64,000 nt of DNA from Bradyrhizobium rifense. GTDB lineage: Bacteria; Pseudomonadota; Alphaproteobacteria; Rhizobiales; Xanthobacteraceae. The position numbers were made by a program, and so were the translations under genes. The notes beneath the pieces are model-generated. The model did no database searches, was not told the DNA's origin, and worked only from the letters and a program-made list of their open reading frames with translations. Location of the stretch: positions 215,049-279,048 of the forward strand of contig NZ_VSSS01000032.1 in NCBI RefSeq assembly GCF_008123425.1, in the 5' to 3' direction. This document shows positions 51,827 to 59,947 of the stretch, in pieces. The first letter of the stretch is position 1. Each line of letters starts with the position of its first letter.

Positions 51827-52972
51827 CTAATAATTGATCCTCAGCCCCACGCCGCCATGGATGGTGTTGCCGACCGGCTGCGGGCCGAGCGTGCCGTTGG
51901 CGAAGAGGTCCACGATCCAGCCCTTCTGCACGCGGAAGCCGAGGCGGCCGCCATATTCGAACCAGCCCTGGTTGCCCATCGTCGGTACCACCGTGCCGTC
52001 GCCGGTCACGGTGGCGACGATGCCGCTGTGGCTGGCGAACGACTGCACCCAGCCGCCATTGATGTTGGTCTCGATGTTGCCGGCGAAGAGATGGGTCCAC
52101 TGGCCGCCGATCTTGACGAGGCCGGTGCGGTCGGTGCCGGTCGCGATGCTGGCGTCGAACGGATTGAACGCGACCGGGCTGTCTGCATAACCCGATACGC
52201 GCTGCCAGAGCTGCCAGACCTCGACGGAGGCCGCGACCTCGTCGCGCGGTGACACTCGGCTCATCCAGCCGGCGCGGCCGTAGACCGCGTAGTTCGCGGC
52301 GTTAGTCGAACTGGTCACGCTCACTGGACCGAGGCTGGTGTTGTAGCTGCGGGTGTAGCGCGCCTTCTCCCACGGTGTCAGGATCGTGCCGATGTCGAAG
52401 AACGGACGCGACGAGCCCCAATCGGTGAAATCATAGCGCAGCGCGAAGGCGCCGATCGGCGCGCTGGTGATGTTGTAGCCGCCCTCGCTGTATTGCGTGT
52501 AGGCAAGGCCGGCGAGCAGCGACAGATTGGGCGTCAGCTCCTTGCGGCCGTGGATGCCGGCCGAGAACGAGCCGGCCGAACCAAACGCGCTGATGCAGTC
52601 GCTGCAATTGACCTGTTCGTTGACGCCAAGCAGCACCGTGCCAAGCACCCGGTTGGTGATCATCTGGTTGAAGCGCTGGTTGGCGATGCCACCGATCGAG
52701 TTTCCGCTCGAATCCGAGCCGGTCGGCGTCGGGCTCGGCGATGGAGACGGGCTGGGTGCCGGCGATGGAGACGGAGACGGACTTGGTGCGGGGGAGGGCG
52801 AGTATGTGGGTGATGGGTAGGGTTGCGGTTCGCCGCATTCGAACTCGCAGGTACTTGCGGCCGTGGCCGGGCGGGTATCGAAAGCAAATAGCGCAAGCGC
52901 TGCGCCCGCAGTTAATGCGCCGGCCAGGACAAGCCTCGTGAAGCCGAGCTGCGTCATCGTCAGCGCCCGCAC
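51827..52972 (-). CDS. Outer-membrane beta-barrel protein with Pro-Ser linker (autotransporter-type barrel)
   Basis: The 381-residue product starts at a GTG overlapping the FecR gene's end by 13 nt; an ATG at 52957 is the alternative. It has a signal peptide (to about residue 39), a short Cys pair (CEFEC), and a Pro-Ser repeat linker (about 51-84). About 280 residues of alternating amphipathic strands follow and end in NY, a typical beta-barrel signal. The blocks FSAGIHGRKELTPNLSLLAGLAY and GGRLGFRVQKGWIVDLFANG look like autotransporter barrels, but there is no passenger domain. It forms an operon with the FecR-domain gene. Confidence 0.75.
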   Translation of the reverse strand: MRALTMTQLGFTRLVLAGALTAGAALALFAFDTRPATAASTCEFECGEPQPYPSPTYSPSPAPSPSPSPSPAPSPSPSPSPTPTGSDSSGNSIGGIANQRFNQMITNRVLGTVLLGVNEQVNCSDCISAFGSAGSFSAGIHGRKELTPNLSLLAGLAYTQYSEGGYNITSAPIGAFALRYDFTDWGSSRPFFDIGTILTPWEKARYTRSYNTSLGPVSVTSSTNAANYAVYGRAGWMSRVSPRDEVAASVEVWQLWQRVSGYADSPVAFNPFDASIATGTDRTGLVKIGGQWTHLFAGNIETNINGGWVQSFASHSGIVATVTGDGTVVPTMGNQGWFEYGGRLGFRVQKGWIVDLFANGTLGPQPVGNTIHGGVGLRINY

Positions 52973-53661
52973 AGCATGCCGTCGTCATGGACGGCCGGCG
53001 TGATGGTCGGTGAGGCGTCGGCATATTGGTTGACAGCGCACAACCCCGCATTCGCGGCGCAGTTGGCGGCGAAATTCCAGGGCGGCGTGTTGGTCTTGGT
53101 GATGGAGACCTTGCCGCCGGTCGAGGTGATGACCGCGGTGTCGCCCGGCTGGGTGAGCTGGATGCACTGGAAGTTCAGCGTGCAGACGCTGGCCGCGCCC
53201 TCCTCGAGCACGACGACCGAGCGGGCGCGCTGCGACAGGATATCGAGCGTGGTGCCGCGAACGCCGATGGTCGCGAGCGGTGTCGTGATCTTGTAGGCGG
53301 ACTTCTCCGAATGTCCGGTGACGAAGCGGAAGGCGCCGGTGGCCATGCGGATCGCGACGTCGCGATAGCTGTGCTCGTCGTTGAAGACGGTGCGGTCGAG
53401 CTTCAGCGTGGCGCTCGGTCCGAGCGACAGATTGGTGCTGTCGGCCATGACGAAGCGCGCTGCGCTGTCGGCGCCGGTGCGTACGGTCTCGTCGCGCATC
53501 ATGCTGTCGCCGACGCTGATCGGCGACGTGGTCGTGGCGACGCGGACCACGTCGTTCTGAACCAGGACGGCTTCGCCGACGCGCGTCTGGGCCTGCGCGC
53601 AAGTCGCTGCGCACAGTGTGGCCGATAGCAGTGCAGGGAAAAGCAGAAGACGCAAATTCAT
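52960..53661 (-). CDS. Exported FecR-domain protein
   Basis: The ATG at 53661 (MNLRLLLFPALLSATLCAATCAQAQ) gives 233 residues with a signal peptide of about 25. The FecR domain follows: VRTGADSAARFVMADSTNLSLGPSATLKLDR and TPLATIGVRGTTLDIL, the GVRGT hallmark. The C-terminal part is cysteine-rich (six Cys between CTLNFQC and DGMLCGR) and probably disulphide-bonded. Unlike the FecI/FecR pairs, there is no anti-sigma helix or membrane anchor and no sigma factor nearby. It is likely periplasmic and co-translated with the beta-barrel gene. Confidence 0.8.
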   Translation of the reverse strand: MNLRLLLFPALLSATLCAATCAQAQTRVGEAVLVQNDVVRVATTTSPISVGDSMMRDETVRTGADSAARFVMADSTNLSLGPSATLKLDRTVFNDEHSYRDVAIRMATGAFRFVTGHSEKSAYKITTPLATIGVRGTTLDILSQRARSVVVLEEGAASVCTLNFQCIQLTQPGDTAVITSTGGKVSITKTNTPPWNFAANCAANAGLCAVNQYADASPTITPAVHDDGMLCGR

Positions 53662-53752
53662 ATCGTACCCGATCGAAGTCCCTGATCGCGCACGCCCGTG
53701 TTGTGGTAGAATTATCACAAGCGGCGCGAGACGAGCGTTAGCTTAGTGACAG

Positions 53753-55129
53753 TTGCGGCAGAATGCGTTCAATGGATCGGCTGAGTTATTTTTTATTCGC
53801 GGTGACGCACATTTGCCACGCAAAATAGCCCCACAGCAGTCGCTTGAAGCACAGGCGGTTCCGAGATTGTCGCGAAGCGCAGTGATCGCTGTCGCGATCT
53901 TCCTAGCTGCGCATCTCGCGCTGCTGATCGGGCTCGTGACGCCGGATAAATTCGTCTTCGACGAGGTGCATTACGTGCCGGCGGCGCGGCAGATGCTGGG
54001 CTCCACGCCGTCGCAGCCGATGCTCAATCCGATGCATCCGCCGCTGGCGAAAGAGCTGATCGCAGCATCGATCGCAGCCTTCGGCGACAATGCGCTGGGC
54101 TGGCGCTATCCGGCGACGCTGTTCGGTGCGCTCGCGATCGTCGCGATCTATCTCTGCGGTCTCGCGCTGTTCGGATCGCAAGGGCCTGCGATCGCAGCAG
54201 CACTGATCGCCGCGTTCAACCAGATGCTCTATGTGCAGGCGCGCATCGCGATGCTCGACATCTTTGCACTCGGCTTCGGTCTGCTCGCCATCGCCGCTTT
54301 CATGCACGGCTTTCGACGAGAGCGACCGCAGGCGCTGTTCGCGCTCGCCGGTGCGTTGTTCGGTCTCGCCGCCGCCTGCAAATGGAGCGGCCTGTTTCCG
54401 CTCGGTGTCTGCATCGTCATCGTGGCGGTGATCCGTCTGATGCAGGGCTGGCACACGCTGTTTGCCGACGCCAAGCCAAGCGATTGGTACCGGCCCGATC
54501 TCTGGCCGGCCTTCAGGGCGCATCATGCCGCGCTCTGCTTCGCGCTGCTGCCGGCCGTGACCTATCTCGCCGCTTTCGTTCCGCTCTACGGGGCGTCGTT
54601 GCCAGATCTGATCGAGGCGCAACGTCGCATCTTTGCCGACAACACCACCACCGCGATCGCCGGCCACACTTATATGAGCTCGTGGCCGTCCTGGCCGTTG
54701 CTCGCGCGCCCGGTTTGGTTCTTGTTCGACAAGACCCCGGACGACAACGTCGCGGCGGTGGTTTTTCTCGGCAATCCGCTTGTGCTGTGGCCGGCGCTGC
54801 TTGCGCTCGTCGTGGTGTTGCGCGACTTCATCGTCGCGCGTCGCTGGGATGCTCTCCTGATCGCGGCGTTCTATTTCGGCCCCTGGCTCGCCTGGGCGCT
54901 GCTGCCGCGCACGCTGGGCTTCATCTATTATTATCTGCCGGCCGCAACCGCGGCCTCGCTCGCGCTGGTCTATGCTCTGCGCAGGGAAGGCCTGCCGCGC
55001 TGGCTGTTGTGGGCCTATGTCGGAATCGCCGCGATCGGCTTTGCGGTGATGCTGCCGATCTCAGCCGCCTTCATCGGTACGTCGATGCAGACCTTCAACC
55101 GGCTGATGCTGTTCCAGAGCTGGATCTGA
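53753..55129 (+). CDS. GT39 (PMT-like) membrane glycosyltransferase
   Basis: The 458-residue frame begins at a TTG; the true start is uncertain because the first ~35 residues are polar and no strong Shine-Dalgarno sequence is seen. About 10 membrane helices are predicted from residue 43 on. The first periplasmic loop has KFVFDEVHYVPAARQMLGSTPSQPMLNPMHPPLAKELIA: the DE dyad and HPP-LAK pattern are the signature of protein O-mannosyltransferase-type GT39 enzymes. These use polyprenyl-phosphate sugars to glycosylate proteins or lipids. It ends at a shared terminator with the OmpA-family gene. The acceptor is unknown. Confidence 0.8.
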   Translation: MRQNAFNGSAELFFIRGDAHLPRKIAPQQSLEAQAVPRLSRSAVIAVAIFLAAHLALLIGLVTPDKFVFDEVHYVPAARQMLGSTPSQPMLNPMHPPLAKELIAASIAAFGDNALGWRYPATLFGALAIVAIYLCGLALFGSQGPAIAAALIAAFNQMLYVQARIAMLDIFALGFGLLAIAAFMHGFRRERPQALFALAGALFGLAAACKWSGLFPLGVCIVIVAVIRLMQGWHTLFADAKPSDWYRPDLWPAFRAHHAALCFALLPAVTYLAAFVPLYGASLPDLIEAQRRIFADNTTTAIAGHTYMSSWPSWPLLARPVWFLFDKTPDDNVAAVVFLGNPLVLWPALLALVVVLRDFIVARRWDALLIAAFYFGPWLAWALLPRTLGFIYYYLPAATAASLALVYALRREGLPRWLLWAYVGIAAIGFAVMLPISAAFIGTSMQTFNRLMLFQSWI

Positions 55130-55136
55130 CAACAGA

Positions 55137-55168
55137 AAACCGCCTGCCACTCTCGCGGCAGGCGGTTT
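55137..55168. terminator. Bidirectional intrinsic terminator
   Basis: AAACCGCCTGCC and GGCAGGCGGTTT form a perfect 12-bp stem with an 8-nt loop between the convergent GT39 and OmpA-family genes. The A- and T-ends allow termination in both directions. Confidence 0.75.
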
Positions 55169-55194
55169 GTCGATTGCTGCAATTGCGTCTCAGA

Positions 55195-55836
55195 TCATTT
55201 GGACGCGGTCTTGGTGTCCATGTTCACGACCTGGACGCGACGGTTGATCGGGTCGGCGCCGTTGGCGGTGTCCTTCAGCTTGGTCTTGCCATAGCCGACG
55301 GTGACGAGATCGCCGTTGTTGAGGCCGTAGTTCTGCACCAGGTACTTCTTGATGGTGTCGGCGCGACGCTCCGACAGGCCCTGATTGTACTCTTCGGTGC
55401 CAATCGCATCGGTGTGGCCAGCGACCACGAAGGTCGAGCCCTTCAGCGACGGATCGGACAGCGCCTTGCCGAGTGCCTGCACCGACGGCACCGAGGTCTT
55501 GGCGATGTCGGCCGAGTTGTAGTCGAACTGGATCTCCAGATCGATGTTCGGCTTGGTCGACGCGAGCTCGGCGATCTGATCGCGCTCGCCCATCGACAGC
55601 GAACGGGTCTGCCGGTTGCGCACGGTGTTGAGGAAGGTCGCTTCCTTGGCTTGCGCCGTCGGATCGACCTGCGGGCCGGCGGACAGGCCGCGGGTAATCG
55701 GCTTGGGCTTCAACGCATCCAGGATCTGGTTGGTGGAGACGTTGGTGTCGCCGGCGAAAGCCAGGCCCGCCGTCAACGACAGCGCGGCCGTGAGCGTGAT
55801 CGCCCTCAGTCCAAAAAACTTATTGAAATGGGTCAT
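55195..55836 (-). CDS. OmpA-family peptidoglycan-binding protein
   Basis: The 213-residue protein has a signal peptide ending ALAFAGD (about residue 28) and no beta-barrel domain. The C-terminal OmpA domain begins LEIQFDYNSADIAKTSVPSVQALGKAL and has GHTDAIGTEEYNQGLSERRADTIKKYL, with the diaminopimelate-binding Asp/Arg pair, then VGYGKTKL and NRRVQVV. It should link the outer membrane or periplasm to peptidoglycan. The upstream gap holds a perfect Crp-type site (55908-55923), 72 bp from the start codon, and a second similar site nearer the divergent caspase-like gene. Confidence 0.92.
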   Translation of the reverse strand: MTHFNKFFGLRAITLTAALSLTAGLAFAGDTNVSTNQILDALKPKPITRGLSAGPQVDPTAQAKEATFLNTVRNRQTRSLSMGERDQIAELASTKPNIDLEIQFDYNSADIAKTSVPSVQALGKALSDPSLKGSTFVVAGHTDAIGTEEYNQGLSERRADTIKKYLVQNYGLNNGDLVTVGYGKTKLKDTANGADPINRRVQVVNMDTKTASK

Positions 55837-55907
55837 TGTCGTATCCTCGCTGTGACGCCTGATGGCGATTTGATGCTGCGAGCATAGGGAAGGTTCAAAG
55901 GCTCATA

Positions 55908-55923
55908 TGTGATGCGAGTCACA
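55908..55923. promoter_or_regulatory. Crp-type binding site (TGTGA-N6-TCACA)
   Basis: TGTGATGCGAGTCACA is an exact match to the Crp/CAP consensus half-sites with 6-bp spacing. It lies 72-87 bp upstream of the OmpA-family start, a normal activator or repressor position. Confidence 0.6.
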
Positions 55924-56248
55924 TTCAGAGCCGGCCACAATTCCATGCGCATCTTAGCGCCAGTGCCGGTCGGCATCCATGGCATCCAGCCAGCGGCAGC
56001 GGCCTACCGCCGGTGCTGCACAAGGCCCGCGTCAGGAAGTAACGCTGTCTCATTCGATCCTCGAAAGCAGCGTGCAAATCCTGTTCGTCTTTTCGAGATC
56101 GTTTCCTGCGAACTGCTGGACTCACGGCCGATGCGGGTACAATCTGCCGTTATTGCTCGTCACCAGCCGTTGTTGCCTGCTGCGTTAGCAGCCTGAAACG
56201 CAACCGTCGCAGCGTCTCTCAGCTCGGTTCGAGCAGCAGAAATCCCCG

Positions 56249-56264
56249 GGTGATCCAGATCACA
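56249..56264. promoter_or_regulatory. Crp-type binding site (GGTGA-N6-TCACA)
   Basis: GGTGATCCAGATCACA has one mismatch in the left half-site and contains the perfect palindrome GTGATC-CA-GATCAC. It is 95-110 bp upstream of the caspase-like start. Confidence 0.5.
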
Positions 56265-56291
56265 GTACTTCGTCGTGAACTGGATCAGGTT

Positions 56292-56326
56292 GCTCTCATC
56301 GGATCGGCTCAAGCTGATCCGAGAGC
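56292..56326 (+). promoter_or_regulatory. Leader hairpin of the caspase-like gene
   Basis: GCTCTC/GAGAGC and CGGATC/GATCCG pair in one stem with a small internal bulge and a 10-nt loop, 33 bp before the start codon. It may stabilise the transcript or regulate initiation. The Shine-Dalgarno GGGGAG is outside it. Confidence 0.4.
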
Positions 56327-56358
56327 ATCGAAGAAGTTTGGATCAGGGGAGAATGATC

Positions 56359-57780
56359 ATGCGCTTCTTGATCGCAGCAATTTCAATCGTCGCATTCATT
56401 GTCAGCGGCAACGCGGCTCTCGCGGACAAGCGCGTCGCCTTTGTGGTCGGCAACGCCGCCTACAAGAATGTCCCGCAGCTCCCTAACCCTGCAATCGATT
56501 CCAAGTCTATCGCCAGGGTGCTGCGCAACGTCGGTTTCGATGTGGTCGAGGGCGCCAACCTCACCCGCGACGCCATGACCGCAAAGCTCCTGGAGTTCGG
56601 CAAGAAGAGCGAGGGTGCGGATGTCGCCGTATTCTTCTATGCCGGCCACGGCATTGCCGTGAATGGCGTCAACTACCTGTTGCCGATCGACGCCGACCTG
56701 AAGTCAGAGATGGATGTCAAGCTCGGCGCGGCGATCAATGTCGATCTCACGCTCGACCAGACCATGTCGGATGCGAAGGTGAAACTCGTGTTCCTGGACG
56801 CCTGCCGTGACAATCCGTTCGCGGCAAAGATCCGCTCGGCCAAGGCGACACGTTCAGTCAACGTGCAGACCGGCCTTGCCGAGATGAAGTCGGGCGAAGG
56901 CACGCTGATTGCCTTTGCCACCGGCCCCGGCCAGACCGCGCTCGACGGCGAGGCTGGCACCAACAGCCCGTTCACCCGCGCGCTGGTCGCCAACATTGCC
57001 CAGCCCGGGATCGAGATCCAGCAGGCGATGACCAAGGTCCGCGCCCAGGTCAGCGACGAGACCAACAAGGGGCAATTGCCCTGGGGGCACACCAACCTCA
57101 CCGGCAACGTCTATCTCAATCCGGTTGACACGCCCGCTGTGACCACGACCGGCACATCGAACGCGCCGGTGTCGTCCGCGACCAGGCAAGGCTCCGATGT
57201 CGAGCTCGAGTTCTGGCGCTCGATCAAGGACACCAACAAGGTGGAAGAGCTCAACGCCTATCTCACCAACTATCCGAACGGCACGTTCAAATCGATCGCG
57301 CTCGCCCGCATCGCGGCGTTGCAGGATGGACCGTCCAACACCACCCGCAACCTCTCGGCCGGGATCGATCCTGCGACGTTTACCGACGAAGCCAATCAGG
57401 TGTCCGAAGACCAGATCGGTCTGGACAAGAGCCAGCGTCGAGACGTGCAGCGCCGCCTCACCGGGCTCGGCTTCGACGTCAAGACGACGGGCAAATTCGA
57501 CGACGAGACCCGTTCGGTGCTCAAACGATGGCAGGCGGCACGCGCCTATCCCGCGACCGGCTATCTGAACAAGCTCCAGCACAAGGCGCTGTTGTCGGAA
57601 ATCATCTCGACCCGCGCGGCCTCCTCCGAGGAGCAGGCGGACGATGAGCCGGCGCGTCGCCGGTCCTCCGGTGGTGGCGGCCGGCGCCATTATAGCGGCG
57701 GTGGTGGCGGTGGCGGTCCGATGGGCGGCCCCGGCGGTCTGTTCGGTGGTATGATGGGCGGCTTGTTCGGCCGCCGCTGA
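56359..57780 (+). CDS. Exported caspase-like (C14, orthocaspase) protein with peptidoglycan-binding-like domain
   Basis: The ATG at 56359 with GGGGAG 7-8 nt upstream gives 473 residues; in-frame ATGs at 56353 and upstream are less likely. It has a signal peptide to about residue 22. The p20-like domain shows VGNAAYKNVPQLPNPAIDS, the catalytic His97 in FFYAGHG and Cys149 in LDACRDNP. A linker then leads to a PG_binding_1-like segment (DVQRRLTGLGFDVKTTGKFDDETRSVLKRWQ, about 372-405). The tail is acidic then extremely Gly-rich with an Arg patch (about 440-473). The dyad is complete, so a periplasmic Arg/Lys-type protease is plausible. Substrates are unknown. Confidence 0.88.
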   Translation: MRFLIAAISIVAFIVSGNAALADKRVAFVVGNAAYKNVPQLPNPAIDSKSIARVLRNVGFDVVEGANLTRDAMTAKLLEFGKKSEGADVAVFFYAGHGIAVNGVNYLLPIDADLKSEMDVKLGAAINVDLTLDQTMSDAKVKLVFLDACRDNPFAAKIRSAKATRSVNVQTGLAEMKSGEGTLIAFATGPGQTALDGEAGTNSPFTRALVANIAQPGIEIQQAMTKVRAQVSDETNKGQLPWGHTNLTGNVYLNPVDTPAVTTTGTSNAPVSSATRQGSDVELEFWRSIKDTNKVEELNAYLTNYPNGTFKSIALARIAALQDGPSNTTRNLSAGIDPATFTDEANQVSEDQIGLDKSQRRDVQRRLTGLGFDVKTTGKFDDETRSVLKRWQAARAYPATGYLNKLQHKALLSEIISTRAASSEEQADDEPARRRSSGGGGRRHYSGGGGGGGPMGGPGGLFGGMMGGLFGRR

Positions 57781-57793
57781 GCGGCAGCCAAGC

Positions 57794-57822
57794 AAAAGGC
57801 GGCCCGGTTCGGGCCGCCTTTT
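57794..57822 (+). terminator. Intrinsic terminator after caspase-like gene
   Basis: AAAAGGCGGCCC (57794-57805) pairs with GGGCCGCCTTTT (57811-57822), 13 bp after the stop. The A- and T-runs make it symmetrical. Confidence 0.8.
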
Positions 57823-57826
57823 CGTT

Positions 57827-58267
57827 ATGGAAACCCTTGCTCACCGATCGTCGCAAAGCCGTCGCGTGATGGCCTGCCTGCGAACAAGAATTCGGCCAGA
57901 TGCGCGCCTAGCAGGACTCACCATCAGACAACCGCCAGCAAGGGGAGCCGAGTTCCGTCCAGTGGCCAGGCCGAGTGATTATCAGTTCTATCGTGGCGGC
58001 CCGCCGGATCGGACAGTCTTCCTGGGCTCCATGCCGATCTATATCGGCGCGGCGATGATTGCGGTGGCGATCCTGCTCTCGACGCTGATCACGGGCTTGA
58101 CCTCCCGCTATGTCGGCCTCGGAGCTCCGACCGACGAGAACATGTGGCTGGTCGACCGCCTCACCGGCAGCGTCTATCGCTGCCAGGCGGAGGGCCGGGG
58201 CAGGGCCGCATGCGAGCCCGACATTGCCACCGGGAGCGTAGGGGAGCGCCCAAAAGCCGCACGCTAG
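57827..58267 (+). CDS. Small membrane protein, unrecognised
   Basis: The longest frame has 146 residues, but the first ~45 are Arg-rich and look non-native; a GTG at 57962 (VARPSDYQFYRGG) is a likelier start, giving 101 residues. One membrane helix is seen (MPIYIGAAMIAVAILLSTLITGL). A short exported part containing DENMWLVDRLTGSVYRCQAEGRGRAACEP with two Cys follows. It may be an envelope protein. I do not recognise the family, and no strong Shine-Dalgarno sequence fixes the start. Confidence 0.5.
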   Translation: METLAHRSSQSRRVMACLRTRIRPDARLAGLTIRQPPARGAEFRPVARPSDYQFYRGGPPDRTVFLGSMPIYIGAAMIAVAILLSTLITGLTSRYVGLGAPTDENMWLVDRLTGSVYRCQAEGRGRAACEPDIATGSVGERPKAAR

Positions 58268-58368
58268 ATCGAACGAAACTCTCTTCCTCCGCGAGACGCT
58301 ATCCCGGAAAGATAGATGTCGCGTAGGCTGGCATCACGCTGGTTTCGTTTTCCGGAGGAGGAAATTTG

Positions 58369-58614
58369 ATGAAGACCCTGTTGCTCGCGGCGGCATTCGC
58401 TGCACTTGCTCTGTCTCCCGCATCGGCTGCCAAGATGGCCTGCACCAGCGCGAACATGGCCAAGCTCGTTGTCGGGATGGGCGGTGAAGACACGCCCGGC
58501 AAGATCGCGGCTCGGAAGTCGATGGCTTCGGCCAATTCCGACATGAGCAAAGGCAACATGCGCGGCGCCTGCAAGCACTACGTGAACGCCGAGAAGGCGA
58601 TGGCAATGAAGTAA
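58369..58614 (+). CDS. Small exported protein, unrecognised (81 aa)
   Basis: The ATG at 58369 is preceded by GGAGGAGG 7 nt upstream. The 81-residue product has a signal peptide (MKTLLLAAAFAALALSPASAAK, cut near residue 21). A short mature part of about 60 residues follows, with two Cys (MACTSAN and GACKHYV) that could form one disulphide. It resembles many rhizobial small periplasmic proteins; function unknown. Confidence 0.75.
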   Translation: MKTLLLAAAFAALALSPASAAKMACTSANMAKLVVGMGGEDTPGKIAARKSMASANSDMSKGNMRGACKHYVNAEKAMAMK

Positions 58615-58736
58615 GCTTCGCGCCAATCTGGCGTGACCGGGCCGCGCTGTCAGCAGATGGCAGCGCGGCTTTTCCTTGCCGCGTCCCTTCACCAGTTCTT
58701 TTTCCTGGCGCGAATCCCGCTACATTGCCTCTCGCA

Positions 58737-59897
58737 ATGTCCCGCGCACCAAAACCCCTTCCGCTCCCGACGACACAGGCCCGGCAGATCTGGCTGCGCG
58801 CCCAGCGGCTCGACACGCGCGCGCCGTTCGGGGAGGGCGCCCAGGCCGTGGCTGATGCGATCGCCCATCTTGGCTATGTTCAGATCGACACCATCAACGT
58901 GATCGAGCGCTGTCATCACCACATCCTGTTCAGCCGCATCCCTTCCTATCTCCGCGCCGATCTGCGGCATGCCCAGAGCGTCGACAGAAGCGTGTTCGAA
59001 TACTGGACCCATGCGCTGTCCTACGTGCCGTCAAACGATTTTCGCTTCTTCCTGCCGGCGATGCGCGAGCACAAGCGCGAGGGGCATAGATGGTATGCCT
59101 CGGTGACGCCGGCCGACACGCGCAAGGTGATGCGGCTGTTGCGGGCCGGCCCGCTGACGATCCGCGACATCGAGGACGACGTGCTCACCGAGAAGGAGCA
59201 TCTGTGGCAGAGCCGCAAGCCATCGAAGCGGGCGCTTCAGCTTGCCTTCTATACCGGCGTCGCGACCGTCAGCGCGCGCCAGGGCATGCTCAAAACCTAT
59301 GATCTGATGACGCGGCATTTCGGCTGGGACAAGCTGCCGAAGCCGGCGTCGGCCAGGGAAATCACGGCCTATCTGCTCGACCGCGCGCTGCGCTCGCAAG
59401 GTGTCGTCAGCCTCGATTCGATTTGCCATCTCGATGCGCCGAGCAAGAAGGCGGTAGCTCACCTGATCGCTGCGCGCGTCCGCCGCGGCGAGCTCTTGCC
59501 TGTCGCGATCGAGGGCGCCGGCAAGCAGGAGCATTGGGCCGCGCCTCCGGCCCTTGAGCAGCATGAGGTGTCGCCAGATCTCGTCCACATCCTGTCGCCG
59601 TTCGATCCGCTGATCATCCAGCGCAAGCGCACCAATCTCATCTTCGGCTACAACCATCTGTTCGAGGCCTATGTGCCGAAGGCCAAGCGTAAGCTCGGCT
59701 ATTTCGCGCTGCCCGTGCTGGTCGGCGACGAGATCGTTGCCGCGCTCGATCTCAAGACCGATCGGCAAGCCAAGAAGGTCTTGATGCAGAAATGGACCTG
59801 GCTCGGGCAGGGCAAGAAGACGGCGGCGCGGAAGGAGCTCAAGCAGAAGATCGAGGATGAGCTCGATCGTTTTGAGCGGTTCCAGCTCGCGGAGTGA
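58737..59897 (+). CDS. AlkZ/YcaQ-like winged-helix DNA glycosylase family protein
   Basis: The ATG at 58737 gives 386 residues. The order QIDTINVIERCHHHILFSRI (with the QxD-like active motif of YcaQ/AlkZ), RRGELLPVAIEGAGKQEHW and HILSPFDPLIIQRKRTNLIFGYNHLFEAYVP follows the crosslink-repair glycosylase family, built from tandem winged helices. Members excise bulky N-alkyl adducts or unhook interstrand crosslinks. It is a single gene, convergent with the dehydrogenase gene. A direct role in repair is inferred from the family only. Confidence 0.85.
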   Translation: MSRAPKPLPLPTTQARQIWLRAQRLDTRAPFGEGAQAVADAIAHLGYVQIDTINVIERCHHHILFSRIPSYLRADLRHAQSVDRSVFEYWTHALSYVPSNDFRFFLPAMREHKREGHRWYASVTPADTRKVMRLLRAGPLTIRDIEDDVLTEKEHLWQSRKPSKRALQLAFYTGVATVSARQGMLKTYDLMTRHFGWDKLPKPASAREITAYLLDRALRSQGVVSLDSICHLDAPSKKAVAHLIAARVRRGELLPVAIEGAGKQEHWAAPPALEQHEVSPDLVHILSPFDPLIIQRKRTNLIFGYNHLFEAYVPKAKRKLGYFALPVLVGDEIVAALDLKTDRQAKKVLMQKWTWLGQGKKTAARKELKQKIEDELDRFERFQLAE

Positions 59898-59947
59898 ATG
59901 TCATCGCCGCCCTTTCTACGGCCTTTCCTTCTCGCGCGTGGCTCGCC

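Larger units (their letters stand above)
55837..56358. other. 522-bp divergent intergenic region
   Basis: No credible gene is seen. The region is shared by the OmpA-family gene (leftward) and caspase-like gene (rightward). It contains two Crp-type inverted repeats (55908-55923 and 56249-56264) and a leader hairpin (56292-56326) next to the caspase-like gene. Confidence 0.5.

Noticed and set aside
54382..55887. 501-codon plus-strand frame across the end of the GT39 gene and opposite the OmpA-family gene
   Set aside because: It runs through a strong bidirectional terminator and mirrors the OmpA-family gene; no domain is seen.
55909..56196. Small plus-strand frames between the OmpA-family and caspase-like genes
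   Set aside because: No ribosome-binding site or plausible protein; the region is better explained by regulatory sites.
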